64,000 nucleotides of DNA from Mesorhizobium prunaredense (GTDB lineage: Bacteria; Pseudomonadota; Alphaproteobacteria; Rhizobiales; Rhizobiaceae), in assembly GCF_900156895.1 (NCBI RefSeq), contig NZ_FTPD01000045.1:380997-444996 (forward strand). Direction: 5' to 3'. Each line of letters opens with the position of its first letter. The first letter of the stretch is position 1. A program made the position numbers and the translations under genes. Shown piece after piece: positions 1 through 8,785 of this stretch. Below the pieces are notes generated by a model. It saw only the letters and a list, made by a program, of their open reading frames with translations, had not been told where the DNA came from and ran no database searches.

Positions 1-217
1 TGTCACCGGGAGCGAAGGCGAGCGCCTGCTTGTAGTAGGCGATGGCGCTGTCGAGATCATTGTCGCCTTCGGCGACCCGCGCGGCAAGATAGGCCCCCGA
101 GAACGACGTGATATTGACTGGCGCGGTGGTCTCTTTGGCGTAGGCGGGCAGACCGGAGACCGCCATGCCCGTCACAATTACCAGCCCTGTCAGCCAGCGC
201 GCACATCCTTGCCGCAT
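1..217 (-). CDS. TPR-repeat exported protein, N-terminal part only
   Basis: The gene runs off the left edge; about 72 N-terminal residues are visible. They read as a signal peptide (RWLTGLVIVTGMAVSG, cleavage near AYA) and then the start of a tetratricopeptide-like helix pair (AIAYYKQALAFAPGD). The start at 217 is preceded by AAGGGA at a good distance; an in-frame ATG at 241 is possible but has no such site. TPR proteins mediate protein contacts, and this one should act in the periplasm or envelope. Its exact role cannot be judged from this fragment. Confidence 0.75.
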   Translation of the reverse strand, partial: MRQGCARWLTGLVIVTGMAVSGLPAYAKETTAPVNITSFSGAYLAARVAEGDNDLDSAIAYYKQALAFAPGD

Positions 218-241
218 CGTATCCCTTTCAGTCAAAGCCAT

Positions 242-677
242 GCCCACGTCAGCGGGATCGCCGTAGACTCGATCTTTTCCAAGCAAAGCATGGCCTTTTT
301 GCGGTGAGGCTTCAACCCGGCCCGAATTCACAATCGGGTAATGCGATTAAAAACCACGCGGAAAGGCGCCCAACTGCGACCGTCGACCGCGCTTTTGCCG
401 GGCTGACGCGCGCCGGCCTGTCCTGCAGCAGCACCGGCGCCGCGATGCCGTAAGCTATCCGTAAGCGGCGGCCGGCGAAAGTTTCCGCGGCGCTGCTGAA
501 GAGCGCGTGGTCATTTTCATGATCTCGACAGTTTGCCGGGCGCACTGACGGTCACGGAGCCCTGCCCTACATCCTCACCATGCTGCTGCGGAACGTGCAC
601 GATTTCACCGCCGCAATGGTTCATCGGGGAAGACCAAAATGACGGGCGGGCGCCGTGCCGGCCGCCGGCGGGGTGCC
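242..677. other. Intergenic region with no convincing gene
   Basis: This stretch lies between the divergent promoter side of the TPR gene and the 3' end of the polyprenyl synthase gene. I see no tRNA, no strong terminator and no ORF with a ribosome site. A short open frame at 523-639 (about 38 codons, ending HRGRPK) has coding-like composition but no start codon near its beginning; it could be a gene relic. Confidence 0.5.
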
Positions 678-1694
678 TCAGTTCACCCGGCTGATGCAGA
701 AATCGATGACGTCGAGCAGCGCCGATTTCTGCGGCGTCGCTTCGAGCGGCGCCAGCGCGTCGCGGGCGATCTCGCCGAAATGGCCGGCGCGCCCGATGGT
801 GTCGGCGATAGCGCCGTGGCGGGTCATCAACCCGATCGCCTTTTCCAGCCCGGCGTCATCGGTGACATTGTCCTCGATGGCGCGCTTCCAGAAGCTGCGT
901 TCGGCCTTGGTGCCGCGCCGGTAGGCGAGGATCACCGGCAGCGTCACCTTGCCTTCGCGAAAGTCGTCGCCGACATTCTTGCCCAGATCCTTGCTGGTGC
1001 CGCCATAATCCAGCGCATCGTCGATCAGCTGGAAGGCAAGGCCGAGATTCATGCCATAGGAGCGCAGCGCCGCGCGATCGTTTCGCGTCGCCTGGGCGAT
1101 GACCGGACCGACCTCGGCGGCGGCCGAGAACAGGGCAGCGGTCTTGGCCTTGATCACCGCGAAATGCTCATCCTCCGTGGTTTCGAGGTTCTTGGCGGCC
1201 GCGAGCTGCATCACCTCGCCCTCGGCAATGATCGAGGCAGCGCTGGACAGGATGTCGAGCGCTTCCAGCGAACCGACATCGACCATCATGCGGAAAGCCT
1301 GGCCGAGCAGGAAATCGCCGACCAGCACACTCGCCTGGTTGCCCCAGATCATGCGGGCGGTCTTCTTGCCGCGCCGCATGCCGCTCTCGTCGACGACATC
1401 GTCGTGGAGGAGCGTGGCGGTGTGCATGAACTCGACTGATGTGGCGAGCTTGACATGGCCCTCGCCGGAATAGCCGAACATCTGCGCTGAGGCGAGCGTC
1501 AGCATCGGCCTCAGCCGCTTGCCACCCGAAGAGATCAGGTGGTTGGCAATCTCCGGGATCATCTCGACGTCGGAACCGGCCTTCGACAGGATCAATTTGT
1601 TGACGCGCCCCATATCGGCCGAAGTCAGGTCGATGAGATCCTTAATGGAGGCGGCTTCCCGCTTTCCGTTTTCGATGTTGAGAACGACACCCAC
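678..1694 (-). CDS. Polyprenyl diphosphate synthase (octaprenyl/solanesyl type)
   Basis: A 338-residue trans-prenyltransferase that would extend an allylic diphosphate with isopentenyl diphosphate to make the ubiquinone side chain. The first aspartate-rich motif is LHDDVVD (residues 96-102), preceded by GKRLRP (58-63); the second is IDDALDY near residue 220. I chose the GTG at 1694 because GGGAG sits 7 bases upstream and because the longer frame starting at 1820 would run into the divergent DUF2007 gene. Length and motifs fit the rhizobial IspB-like family. Chain length cannot be read with certainty. Confidence 0.93.
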   Translation of the reverse strand: MGVVLNIENGKREAASIKDLIDLTSADMGRVNKLILSKAGSDVEMIPEIANHLISSGGKRLRPMLTLASAQMFGYSGEGHVKLATSVEFMHTATLLHDDVVDESGMRRGKKTARMIWGNQASVLVGDFLLGQAFRMMVDVGSLEALDILSSAASIIAEGEVMQLAAAKNLETTEDEHFAVIKAKTAALFSAAAEVGPVIAQATRNDRAALRSYGMNLGLAFQLIDDALDYGGTSKDLGKNVGDDFREGKVTLPVILAYRRGTKAERSFWKRAIEDNVTDDAGLEKAIGLMTRHGAIADTIGRAGHFGEIARDALAPLEATPQKSALLDVIDFCISRVN

Positions 1695-1856
1695 GACAAA
1701 CTCCCGTCTTATGTCACGCGCACGACGGCACCCCGATACCGCCGCAGACTCTAGGGCGCTACCCACGGGCACGGCAAGAGGCGATTTGGCGCGGTCGAGG
1801 TGGCGACGGAAGCCACCCACGTTTACATAGACGCTGCAACCTGCGAGTTTCTTCCT

Positions 1857-2081
1857 ATGATAGAGCTTATCCGCACCAACGACGCCGTGATCATCTCCTT
1901 TGTCGAATCGCTGATGCGCGATGCCGGCATCGGCTGTTTCGTCGCCGACCAGAACATGAGCGTGCTCGACGGTTCGATCGGCATCCTGCCCAGGCGCATC
2001 ATGGTCGAAGCCGACCAGGCCGATGCGGCGCGGCGCATCCTGACGGATGCCGGCATCGCCAACGAGATGCGCCAGAAGTAA
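1857..2081 (+). CDS. DUF2007 small protein
   Basis: A 74-residue soluble protein starting MIELIRTND and containing the DUF2007 pattern (VRTND-like start, IGCFVADQNMSVLDG, LPRRIMVE, A-RRILTDAGI). These proteins are often annotated as putative signal-transducing proteins, without proven function. The stop codon overlaps the next start as TAATG, so it is translationally coupled to the methyltransferase. An earlier GTG at 1800 is in frame, but the conserved family start is this ATG. Confidence 0.88.
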   Translation: MIELIRTNDAVIISFVESLMRDAGIGCFVADQNMSVLDGSIGILPRRIMVEADQADAARRILTDAGIANEMRQK

Positions 2082-2881
2082 TGTCCGCGGCGCGCGCCAC
2101 CCTTGTCCAGGACACGCCGGCCCATACGGTTGATGCTTTCCATCGCGGGCGGTTCTGGCTGGTGCAGCCGAAACAGGCAGGCCATCGCGCTGGCATGGAC
2201 GCCATGATGCTGGCGGCTGCCGTGCCGTCCTCCTTCGCCGGGCGCCTTGCCGATTTCGGCGCGGGTGCTGGTGCCGCAGGCCTGGCCGTGCTGTCGCGCT
2301 GCCCTGATGCCGAGGCCACGCTCATCGAACGGTCTCCGGAAATGGCGGCCTTCGCCGCAACGACGCTTGCCCACCCCGGTAATGCGCATCTTAACGACCG
2401 CGCCTCGGTGCTCGCCGCCGACGTCGCGCTGTCGGGCCAGGCGCGAACCGCCACTGGGCTTGCCGACAATTCCTTCGATTTCGTCATCATGAACCCGCCC
2501 TTCAACGCCGCCGAGGATCGCGCCACGCCCGACCCGCTCAGGAAGGCGGCGCATGTGATGGAGGACGGGCTGTTCGACAGTTGGATCCGAAGCGCAGCTG
2601 CCGTGGTCAGGCCGCGCGGCGGTCTTGCCGTGATTGCCAGGCCCGATCAGCTCGGCACTATCCTCGATGCGCTATCAGGCCGCTTCGGCGACGCCGAGAT
2701 GCTGGCCGTCCACCCCCGCCCCGAGGCAGCGGCGATCCGCATCGTCGTCAGGGCAATCCTCGGCGCACGCGGAAAACTGTCGATCCGCCCGCCGCTGATG
2801 CTGCACGCGCAATCCGGTGACGGCCCCACGGAGCGGACCGAGATGATCAACAACGGGATGGCTTCGCTGTTCGGCGACTGA
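2081..2881 (+). CDS. tRNA1(Val) A37 N6-methyltransferase family protein
   Basis: A 266-residue class I SAM methyltransferase. The SAM loop is DFGAGAGAAGL (residues 58-68) and the catalytic N6-adenine motif is NPPF (138-141), the combination found in TrmN6/YfiC enzymes that methylate A37 of tRNA-Val. It shares a TAATG junction with the DUF2007 gene. It could have a different nucleic acid or protein substrate, but NPPF makes an amino-group target likely. Confidence 0.85.
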   Translation: MSAARATLVQDTPAHTVDAFHRGRFWLVQPKQAGHRAGMDAMMLAAAVPSSFAGRLADFGAGAGAAGLAVLSRCPDAEATLIERSPEMAAFAATTLAHPGNAHLNDRASVLAADVALSGQARTATGLADNSFDFVIMNPPFNAAEDRATPDPLRKAAHVMEDGLFDSWIRSAAAVVRPRGGLAVIARPDQLGTILDALSGRFGDAEMLAVHPRPEAAAIRIVVRAILGARGKLSIRPPLMLHAQSGDGPTERTEMINNGMASLFGD

Positions 2882-2967
2882 CCCTTTTTGGCCGGCCCGG
2901 CGTCGCGGCATTGCCGTTGGCCGGCGAATCCCTACATGCCTTCAAGCCAATTTTGACCGGAGACCCC

Positions 2968-3834
2968 GTGAAACGCTTCCTGAACCGCCTGCTGCCGAAA
3001 TCCTGGCGCTCCGACATCGTCACCATTCCCGTCATCCGGCTGCACGGCACCATCATGCCCGGCGGCGGCCCGTTCCGGCCGAGCCTGTCACTGGCATCCA
3101 CCGCCGGCCCCATCGAGAAGGCGTTTTCCTTCGACGCGCCCGCGGTCGCCATTTCCATCAATTCGCCGGGCGGCTCGCCGGTGCAGTCGCGGCTTATCTT
3201 CAGACGCATCCGCGACCTGGCGACCGAGAAGAACAAAAAGGTTCTGGTCTTCGTCGAGGACGTGGCGGCGTCGGGCGGCTACATGATCGCGGTCGCGGGC
3301 GACGAGATCTTTGCCGATCCGTCGTCTATCGTCGGTTCGATCGGCGTGGTGTCGGCCTCGTTCGGCTTTCCCGAGTTGTTGAAGAAGATCGGCGTCGAGC
3401 GCCGCGTCCACACGGCCGGCCAGAACAAGGCGGTGCTCGATCCGTTCAAGCCAGAGAAGAAGGAAGATATCGAGCGGCTGAAGGCGCTGCAGCTCGAGGT
3501 CCACGAGACCTTCATCGACCTCGTCAAGGACCGGCGCGGGGCCAAGCTCAAGGACGACGCGGACCTGTTCACCGGCCTGTTCTGGACAGGCAAGAAGGGA
3601 CTGGAGCTCGGCCTTGTCGATGCGCTCGGCGATATGCGCAGCGTGCTGAGGGCCCGTTTCGGGCCAAAAACCCAGCTCAAGCTGATCACGGCGCCGCGCG
3701 GCCTGTTCGGCCGCTTCGGCTGGTTCGGCTCAAGCAGGGGCGGCTTTTCGGCGCCCGAGATCGCCGCTGCTGCCGCAAGCGGCGTGATCGATGCGGCGGA
3801 AGAGCGCGCGCTATGGGCGCGCTTCGGGCTTTGA
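2968..3834 (+). CDS. S49 family serine peptidase (SppA/SohB-like)
   Basis: A 288-residue member of the SppA clan, which degrades cleaved signal peptides and other membrane-associated peptides. The catalytic serine is Ser102 in AASGGYMIA and the general-base lysine is probably Lys154 in AGQNKAVLD. The GTG at 2968 is preceded by GGAG and gives the family-like start KRFLNRLLPKSW; upstream in-frame starts have no ribosome site. No signal peptide or membrane helix is visible, unlike classical SppA, so it may be a peripheral or cytosolic form. Confidence 0.88.
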   Translation: MKRFLNRLLPKSWRSDIVTIPVIRLHGTIMPGGGPFRPSLSLASTAGPIEKAFSFDAPAVAISINSPGGSPVQSRLIFRRIRDLATEKNKKVLVFVEDVAASGGYMIAVAGDEIFADPSSIVGSIGVVSASFGFPELLKKIGVERRVHTAGQNKAVLDPFKPEKKEDIERLKALQLEVHETFIDLVKDRRGAKLKDDADLFTGLFWTGKKGLELGLVDALGDMRSVLRARFGPKTQLKLITAPRGLFGRFGWFGSSRGGFSAPEIAAAAASGVIDAAEERALWARFGL

Positions 3835-3915
3835 AAAACCGGCGAAAGCGTTTAACTTAAAAGCTTGACCGGCCCGACCGGCGCCGCAGTCGGCCTTGCG
3901 CGGGAGGAGTTTGAC

Positions 3916-4101
3916 ATGCCACAGATCATTTTCTTTATCGCAGTCGGCCTGCTCGCCTATTTCGGCTATCGCTCCTTCGTCAGGGAAGCCGAGCGCGTGA
4001 CGGCCAAGATACGGCGCACCGAAAAGCAGGCTACCAACGGCACAATGGGCACGCTGGTCAGGGACCCGAAGACCGGCGAATACCGCCTGGCCAAGGACTG
4101 A
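3916..4101 (+). CDS. Small single-span membrane protein
   Basis: A 61-residue protein with one N-terminal membrane helix (IIFFIAVGLLAYFGY) followed by a basic, hydrophilic tail ending in DPKTGEYRLAKD. The ATG at 3916 follows a strong GGGAGGAG site. The gene sits between the S49 peptidase and ispE in the same direction and is probably co-transcribed with them. I do not recognise a named family. The topology suggests an inner-membrane protein with a cytoplasmic tail. Confidence 0.8.
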   Translation: MPQIIFFIAVGLLAYFGYRSFVREAERVTAKIRRTEKQATNGTMGTLVRDPKTGEYRLAKD

Positions 4102-4114
4102 CATCATCCCTCTC

Positions 4115-5029
4115 GTGACTGACACAGTGGCTCCCAGCAATAGGGTCCGGGCATTGCATGCGCATGCCAAGATAAATCTCGCGCTGCACGTCACCGGCAG
4201 ACGCGCCGACGGCTATCACACGATCGAGAGCCTGGCGGTGTTCACGCGCTTCGGCGACCGGGTTGACATCGAGCTCGCCGACAGCGACGGGTTTTTCGTG
4301 TCAGGCCGATATGCCTCCGCAGTCCCGCTCGACGACAGCAATCTGGTCGTGAAAGCGCGCGATGCGCTGCGAAAGCAGGCCGGCCCGCGGCATACGCCGC
4401 CGGTCGCAATCAGGCTCGAAAAGAACCTGCCGGTCGCATCCGGCGTCGGCAGCGGGTCGAGCGACGCCGCAACGGCGCTACGCGGGCTGGTTGAGATATG
4501 GAGACTGGACCTCGACGATGCCGACCTGGCGCGGGTCGGCCTCTCGCTGGGCGCCGACGTTCCGATGTGCCTTATGGCAAGGCCGCTGATCGCGAGCGGC
4601 GTCGGTGACGAATTGTCGGCCGTGCCGGGCTTTCCCGCGCTCGGGCTGGTTCTCGTCAATCCTGGCACTGCCATCTCCACGGCCGATGTGTTCAATGCGC
4701 TTTCCGATCGCGTCAATGAGGGTCTGCCGCCGCTGCCGCGCGACCTCGACTTCCACAGCATCCGCAATTGGCTGGAGATCACCCGCAACGATCTCGAGCC
4801 CGTTGCGCGCGCGATCCAACCGGTTATCAGCAAAGCGCTTTCGGTGCTCAACAAGGCCGGAGCGGGGTTCGCGCGAATGTCCGGTTCCGGTGCGACCTGT
4901 TTTGGGCTGTTCGAGACCGGCAATGTCGCCAAGCGCGCCGCCGTCGATATCCGCAGCCGCCATCCCGACTGGTTCGTCGCCGCGACGCGAAGCATGACAT
5001 CGGAGCCTGACGCATATGGCCAGGATTGA
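4115..5029 (+). CDS. ispE: 4-diphosphocytidyl-2-C-methyl-D-erythritol kinase
   Basis: The 304-residue GHMP kinase of the non-mevalonate isoprenoid pathway; it phosphorylates the 2-hydroxyl of CDP-methylerythritol using ATP. The substrate lysine lies in HAKINLALHVTG (Lys19), and the ATP-binding glycine loop is PVASGVGSGSSDAA (residues 106-119). A C-terminal SGSGATCFGLF segment completes the fold. The GTG at 4115 is the likely start; its ribosome site is weak, suggesting coupling to the gene 13 bases upstream. Its 3' end overlaps moaB by 14 bases. Confidence 0.95.
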   Translation: MTDTVAPSNRVRALHAHAKINLALHVTGRRADGYHTIESLAVFTRFGDRVDIELADSDGFFVSGRYASAVPLDDSNLVVKARDALRKQAGPRHTPPVAIRLEKNLPVASGVGSGSSDAATALRGLVEIWRLDLDDADLARVGLSLGADVPMCLMARPLIASGVGDELSAVPGFPALGLVLVNPGTAISTADVFNALSDRVNEGLPPLPRDLDFHSIRNWLEITRNDLEPVARAIQPVISKALSVLNKAGAGFARMSGSGATCFGLFETGNVAKRAAVDIRSRHPDWFVAATRSMTSEPDAYGQD

Positions 5030-5573
5030 CGAAAGCCGTTCCTTCATTCCCGTGCGCATCGCAGTGCTGACCGTTTCCGATACGCGCAGCCCTGCCGACG
5101 ACAAATCCGGCCAGACGCTGGCCGACCGCATCGTTGAGGCCGGCCATATTCTCGCTGGCCGCGACATCGTCACCGACGACCGCGAGAAAATCCGCGACAA
5201 GGTTCTGGGCTGGTCGAAGGACGAAGCAATCGATGTCGTCATCACCACCGGCGGCACCGGCTTTACCGGCCGCGACGTAACGCCGGAGGCGCTGGAGCCG
5301 ATCTTCGAAAAGCGCATGGACGGCTTTTCCGAAGTGTTCCACCGCATTTCCTACGACAAGATCGGCACGTCGACGATCCAGAGCCGGGCGACTGGCGGCG
5401 TCGTCAACGCGACCTTCGTCTTCGTTCTGCCGGGTTCGCCCGGCGCCTGCAAGGACGCCTGGGACGGCATCTTGAAGCCGCAGTTCGACTACCGGCATAT
5501 GCCCTGCAACTTCGTCGAGATCATGCCGCGCCTGGACGAGCATCTGCGGCGCGGCGGCACCAAGACAAGTTAG
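5016..5573 (+). CDS. moaB: Molybdopterin biosynthesis protein B
   Basis: A 185-residue MoaB/Mog-fold protein that would adenylylate molybdopterin during molybdenum cofactor synthesis. Visible motifs are VLTVSDTRS near the N-terminus, DVVITTGGTGFTGRDVTPEA in the middle and VLPGSPGACKDAW near the C-terminus, all typical of the MPT-binding fold. It overlaps the end of ispE by 14 bases, so the two are translated from one message. Length matches MoaB rather than the larger MoeA. Confidence 0.92.
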   Translation: MARIDESRSFIPVRIAVLTVSDTRSPADDKSGQTLADRIVEAGHILAGRDIVTDDREKIRDKVLGWSKDEAIDVVITTGGTGFTGRDVTPEALEPIFEKRMDGFSEVFHRISYDKIGTSTIQSRATGGVVNATFVFVLPGSPGACKDAWDGILKPQFDYRHMPCNFVEIMPRLDEHLRRGGTKTS

Positions 5574-5613
5574 CAAGAGGCCACGCATTGCGGATTGGAT
5601 CAAGCCGAAGCGA

Positions 5614-6441
5614 TCAGACACCTTCGAGGATGATGATCGTCGGCCGGTCGGGCAGCGTCTTCAGTGAGACCGTCAGCGATCGGCCGGAGAGGAATTCCAC
5701 CGCGAAATCGTCGCCCATCCTGCCGGTGAACTCACTGATCGGGGTCGAATGGCGATGCATCGGCAGGATCATTGATGAATAGAGCCGCGCGGTGATTTCA
5801 GTCATCCGGTCGAGCGACAGCGTCATGCCGCCGTCGATCGGCACCATAAGGATATCGAGCCGGCCGATGGCGCCGTAATGCGCATCCTCCAGCCGGTGGT
5901 GCAGATGGCCGAGATGGCCGATGCAGAGTCCAGCCACTTCGAAAATGAAGATGGAATTGCCGTCCTTGCCGAGATCGCCGCCATTGCGGATATCCGTCGG
6001 CACGTTGCGGATATAGACATCGTCGACGACAAGCGCGTGGCGCGCCGGACCGCCGTCCGGATTCCAGCCGCGCAGCACATATTCGATGCCGGGGTCGACA
6101 TGGTCCGAATAGTGGGTGCGGTGGGCCTTGTTCATAGTCACGACGCGCGGCAGCGGGTCAGCGCCATAGACGCCAGAAAAGTCAGTGGCGATCCTGACGC
6201 CGGCGGGTGTCTCGATGACGTAGGTCGAATGACCGGCATAGGTGATCGTAACGTCGCCGTCGACGAAAGCCTGGGCCAGCTGAGACGTCTGCGCCTTTGG
6301 CACTGTGAAGCTGGCATAGGTGGCCGACGGCAGCGCTTCAGCGATCGCAACGCATCTCGACGGCGGCGGCTCTTCCTGGGCCGAAGCGGCGAACGGCCAG
6401 AAAGCCAGGGTCAGCAAAACAGCGGCGGACGGGCGGAGCAA
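5614..6441 (-). CDS. Exported metallo-beta-lactamase-fold hydrolase
   Basis: A 275-residue protein with a signal peptide (LLTLAFWPFAASA, cleavage before QEE). The body resembles UlaG-like MBL-fold proteins: TYAGHSTYVIETPAGVRIATDF at residues 65-90, then histidine-rich segments HRTHYSDH and IGHLGHLHH. The usual HxHxDH motif is modified here to THYSDH, so whether the metal site is intact is uncertain. The substrate is unknown; the export signal places it in the periplasm. It converges on moaB. Confidence 0.8.
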   Translation of the reverse strand: MLRPSAAVLLTLAFWPFAASAQEEPPPSRCVAIAEALPSATYASFTVPKAQTSQLAQAFVDGDVTITYAGHSTYVIETPAGVRIATDFSGVYGADPLPRVVTMNKAHRTHYSDHVDPGIEYVLRGWNPDGGPARHALVVDDVYIRNVPTDIRNGGDLGKDGNSIFIFEVAGLCIGHLGHLHHRLEDAHYGAIGRLDILMVPIDGGMTLSLDRMTEITARLYSSMILPMHRHSTPISEFTGRMGDDFAVEFLSGRSLTVSLKTLPDRPTIIILEGV

Positions 6442-6639
6442 GGCTGTCTCCCGTGGCAGGATTGGCGCTCATGCCACGATAGCGCCAGCAATTGTGATGG
6501 CTATCATCGGGACAGTCACATTTTCGCGAGCGCCGGAGGGGCTGGTCGTCTGAACCTTTTGTCCCGACCTGCGCCATAAATCGCGTGGAATGGGACGCGC
6601 CATGGCCCGGCCTTCCGACTGACATCGCCAGTGATCAGA

Positions 6640-7575
6640 TCAGGGCGTCGGACGGAAGACGCCGTTCTCGTCGCGCTTGAGCGGCGCGGTTTGCCGGGAA
6701 AGCGGCGCACCAGGCGCTTCGGTGACCGAGACGCCCTCGGTCCAGTCGGCGGGTGCAATCGCGATGTAACGCGCATATCCGCCTGACCCGCCGAGCGGCT
6801 TGGCGAAGCCGATTGTGACCAACGCACCGGCCTCTGGCACCTTGTCGAGATTTGCAACGCCTTCTGCCTGCGTGAAATCGTTGTGAAGCAGCCAGTGTTC
6901 GCCTTCGAGATTGGGCGTGGTGTCGGTGTCGAGCGGCTCATGACCATGAAATAGAATCTTCCGCTCCAGGTGCAGGAATTTCAGTGCGTCCAAACTGACG
7001 CCTGGAAACGGTTTTTGGTTGAAGCGGGCGGCATCGGACCATTTCTTGTACCAATCCGATCGCACGAAGACGACTGAACCTTCCGGTATGCGGTCGTGCT
7101 GCTTTTCCCACTCCTCGATGTCGGCGACCTGGAGGTGATAGCCTTCGTCAGTCTGCACCTTCTCGCTGATGTCGATGACGACGAGCGGCCGCACGGCATA
7201 GGTGGCCGGCAGGTCGCTGATCGTTGCGCCGAGCGGGTTCCAGTGGGAGGGCGGATCGAGCTGCGTGCCATATTGGTCCGTCGCCAACTCGTAGGCGCTC
7301 GCAACAAACCCATGCTTGTCGTAAGTGAACTCTTCGCCGGCCTTAACGTAGCCCTCGATGTCCTTCCCGGCGACAGCCGGCTTGAACTTGGCGTTGGCGA
7401 AGCCCGGCCATACCGGCTGCACCGGCTCGAAGGCATGGGTCAGATCGATGTACTTGGCCGATTTGAGCGTGTTCTCATAAACCGACCAAAGCGACGACTC
7501 CTGCGCCTCCGCGATCGCCGGCACTGAGCAAGCGGCTGCCAGCAAGGCGATACGAACGAATTCAGATACATTCAT
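6640..7575 (-). CDS. Exported cyclase-family protein (kynurenine formamidase-like fold)
   Basis: A 311-residue PF04199-type protein. After a signal peptide (ALLAAACSVPAIAEA) comes YIDLTHAFEPVQPVWPGF, the family start, and the metal-binding HxGTxxDxPxH motif appears as YGTQLDPPSHW with the first His replaced by Tyr. The ATG at 7575 follows GGGGAGA; 51 further upstream codons lack a ribosome site. Family members hydrolyse formamides or cyclic amides in the cytosol, so a periplasmic version with an altered motif may act on another substrate. Confidence 0.82.
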   Translation of the reverse strand: MNVSEFVRIALLAAACSVPAIAEAQESSLWSVYENTLKSAKYIDLTHAFEPVQPVWPGFANAKFKPAVAGKDIEGYVKAGEEFTYDKHGFVASAYELATDQYGTQLDPPSHWNPLGATISDLPATYAVRPLVVIDISEKVQTDEGYHLQVADIEEWEKQHDRIPEGSVVFVRSDWYKKWSDAARFNQKPFPGVSLDALKFLHLERKILFHGHEPLDTDTTPNLEGEHWLLHNDFTQAEGVANLDKVPEAGALVTIGFAKPLGGSGGYARYIAIAPADWTEGVSVTEAPGAPLSRQTAPLKRDENGVFRPTP

Positions 7576-7876
7576 CTGCAATCTCCCCGAAATCTCGCCG
7601 AGTATCGCGAGTTTCCCGCAGGACGACAAGCATATGCTTCTGCCTAGGAGTATCGCGCCAATGCGGATTCCATCCTGTCCGGCCATCACCGCATGCAGGA
7701 GTTCGTCGGCTGATTCAATTTGCTTCAATCGCTCCGGATAATTGTCGTAAGATCAAGCCTTGACCAACACGGACCAACACGGAAAAATCGCGCTACCGTC
7801 GTCTAAAATTCCCGATTGCCGTTCTGTCCACACGCCGCTCGAAGACGGCGCTGTCGCGCGACGCCAGGAGAGAACC
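7576..7876. other. Intergenic region, divergent promoters
   Basis: This region separates the cyclase-family gene from the Phd antitoxin gene. The only structure I see is a short direct repeat, ACCAACACGG, twice in tandem near 7762-7784, just ahead of the antitoxin. It might be part of an autoregulatory operator. Confidence 0.35.
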
Positions 7877-8119
7877 ATGACCATCACCGTCAAGGTCGGA
7901 GAGGCCAAGACGCACCTGTCAAATCTGTTGGCCAAGGTCGAAGCCGGCGAAGAAGTCATCATTTCGCGTGGCAACAATCCGATCGCGAAACTGAGCCGAA
8001 TCCCCAAAACCAACGACCTGGACGCCCTGATCGAAGAAGTCCGTGCCGCGCGGGCCAGGGCCAAGCCCGTCACGACCGAGGAGATTGTGGCCTGGAAGCA
8101 TGACAGCCATCGCTACTGA
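7877..8119 (+). CDS. Phd/YefM-family antitoxin, apparently orphan
   Basis: An 80-residue antitoxin of the Phd/VapB group: VKVGEAKTHLSNLLAKVEAGEEVIISR is the DNA-binding N-terminal half and the tail (EEVRAARARAKPVTTEEIV) is the toxin-wrapping part. It would bind its own promoter and neutralise a PIN-domain RNase. The ATG at 7877 has GGAGAG upstream. The partner toxin begins directly at its stop codon but is truncated (next entry), so this antitoxin seems to have outlived its toxin. Confidence 0.88.
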   Translation: MTITVKVGEAKTHLSNLLAKVEAGEEVIISRGNNPIAKLSRIPKTNDLDALIEEVRAARARAKPVTTEEIVAWKHDSHRY

Positions 8120-8226
8120 TTATCTTCGTCCTTGATGCATCCGTTGCGACCGCATGGCTCCTTCGGAGGGCAAAGGACGCGACCTTCCCTTGCCCGCTTA
8201 CCGGGAAAGAGACGACAGTCACTTGA
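8116..8226 (+). pseudogene. Truncated VapC-type PIN toxin remnant
   Basis: Overlapping the antitoxin stop, an open frame reads IIFVLDASVATAWLL, the exact shape of a PIN-domain N-terminus including the first catalytic aspartate (LDAS). After about 20 codons the similarity stops and the frame ends at 8226, giving about 36 codons where about 130 are expected. No ATG, GTG or TTG start is present; CTG at 8116 would be needed. It overlaps the end of the convergent glycosyltransferase gene, which marks where the rest was deleted. Confidence 0.72.
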
Positions 8227-8725
8227 CCGGCGCGACCCAGATCTCGGCGTCGAGCCTCTTGGTCGCAAGGCCGCGGGCGATGGCTTCGGCGCTGCGGGCG
8301 TTTTTCGATAAGGCCGCGGCCTGACGCTTGCTGATCACCAGCCCTTCGGCCAGTGCGCGGTTTCCCGAAAGCACCCGCGACAGGAACGGCACGCGGCTAC
8401 CGCGCGCCCGCGAGAATCGCGCCGGCATGGTTTGCCTGGCGGTGTGGGCGACGACCTCGTCGATCCAGCCCTCGCCCAACCGCGCGCCCGGCTCCAGCAG
8501 CAGCAGCCAGTCGCCCTTGGCCTGCCTGATGCCGGCAGCAATGCCGCCGCTCGCCACATAAAGGCAGCCGGCATGTTCGGCAACGCGGTGCGTCTGGTCG
8601 GTCGAGCCGGTGTCGCAGACGATGACATCGCGCACCACGCCCTCGACCGCGCCGCCGATCAGCGAAGCGAGCGTGCGGGCAAGTCTTTCCTCGTCATTCA
8701 GGGTCTGGATGAGAACGCTGAGCAT
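8219..8725 (-). CDS. Family 2 glycosyltransferase, short form
   Basis: A 168-residue GT-A fold protein beginning MLSVLIQTLNDEERLARTLASL, with VIVCDTGSTDQT as the nucleotide-sugar binding segment and KGDWLLLLEPGARLGEGW replacing the DxD region (no clear DxD visible). It is shorter than typical GT2 enzymes and lacks membrane helices. The ATG at 8725 was chosen because the upstream 148 codons extend across the divergent promoter of the radical-SAM gene. Acceptor and donor are unknown. Confidence 0.75.
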   Translation of the reverse strand: MLSVLIQTLNDEERLARTLASLIGGAVEGVVRDVIVCDTGSTDQTHRVAEHAGCLYVASGGIAAGIRQAKGDWLLLLEPGARLGEGWIDEVVAHTARQTMPARFSRARGSRVPFLSRVLSGNRALAEGLVISKRQAAALSKNARSAEAIARGLATKRLDAEIWVAPVK

Positions 8726-8785
8726 CGTTAGCCGAATAGCGGAAAGCCGGGCGCAGCGCCAGTTTTTGCGTCGCTCCATAAAAAT

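Noticed and set aside
523..639. Short plus-strand frame ending HRGRPK as a small gene
   Set aside because: No start codon near its beginning and no ribosome site; could be a relic but not supportable.
1695..1820. Longer N-terminus for the polyprenyl synthase from ATG 1820
   Set aside because: The extra 42 codons lack similarity and a ribosome site; GTG 1694 has GGGAG and a family-like start.
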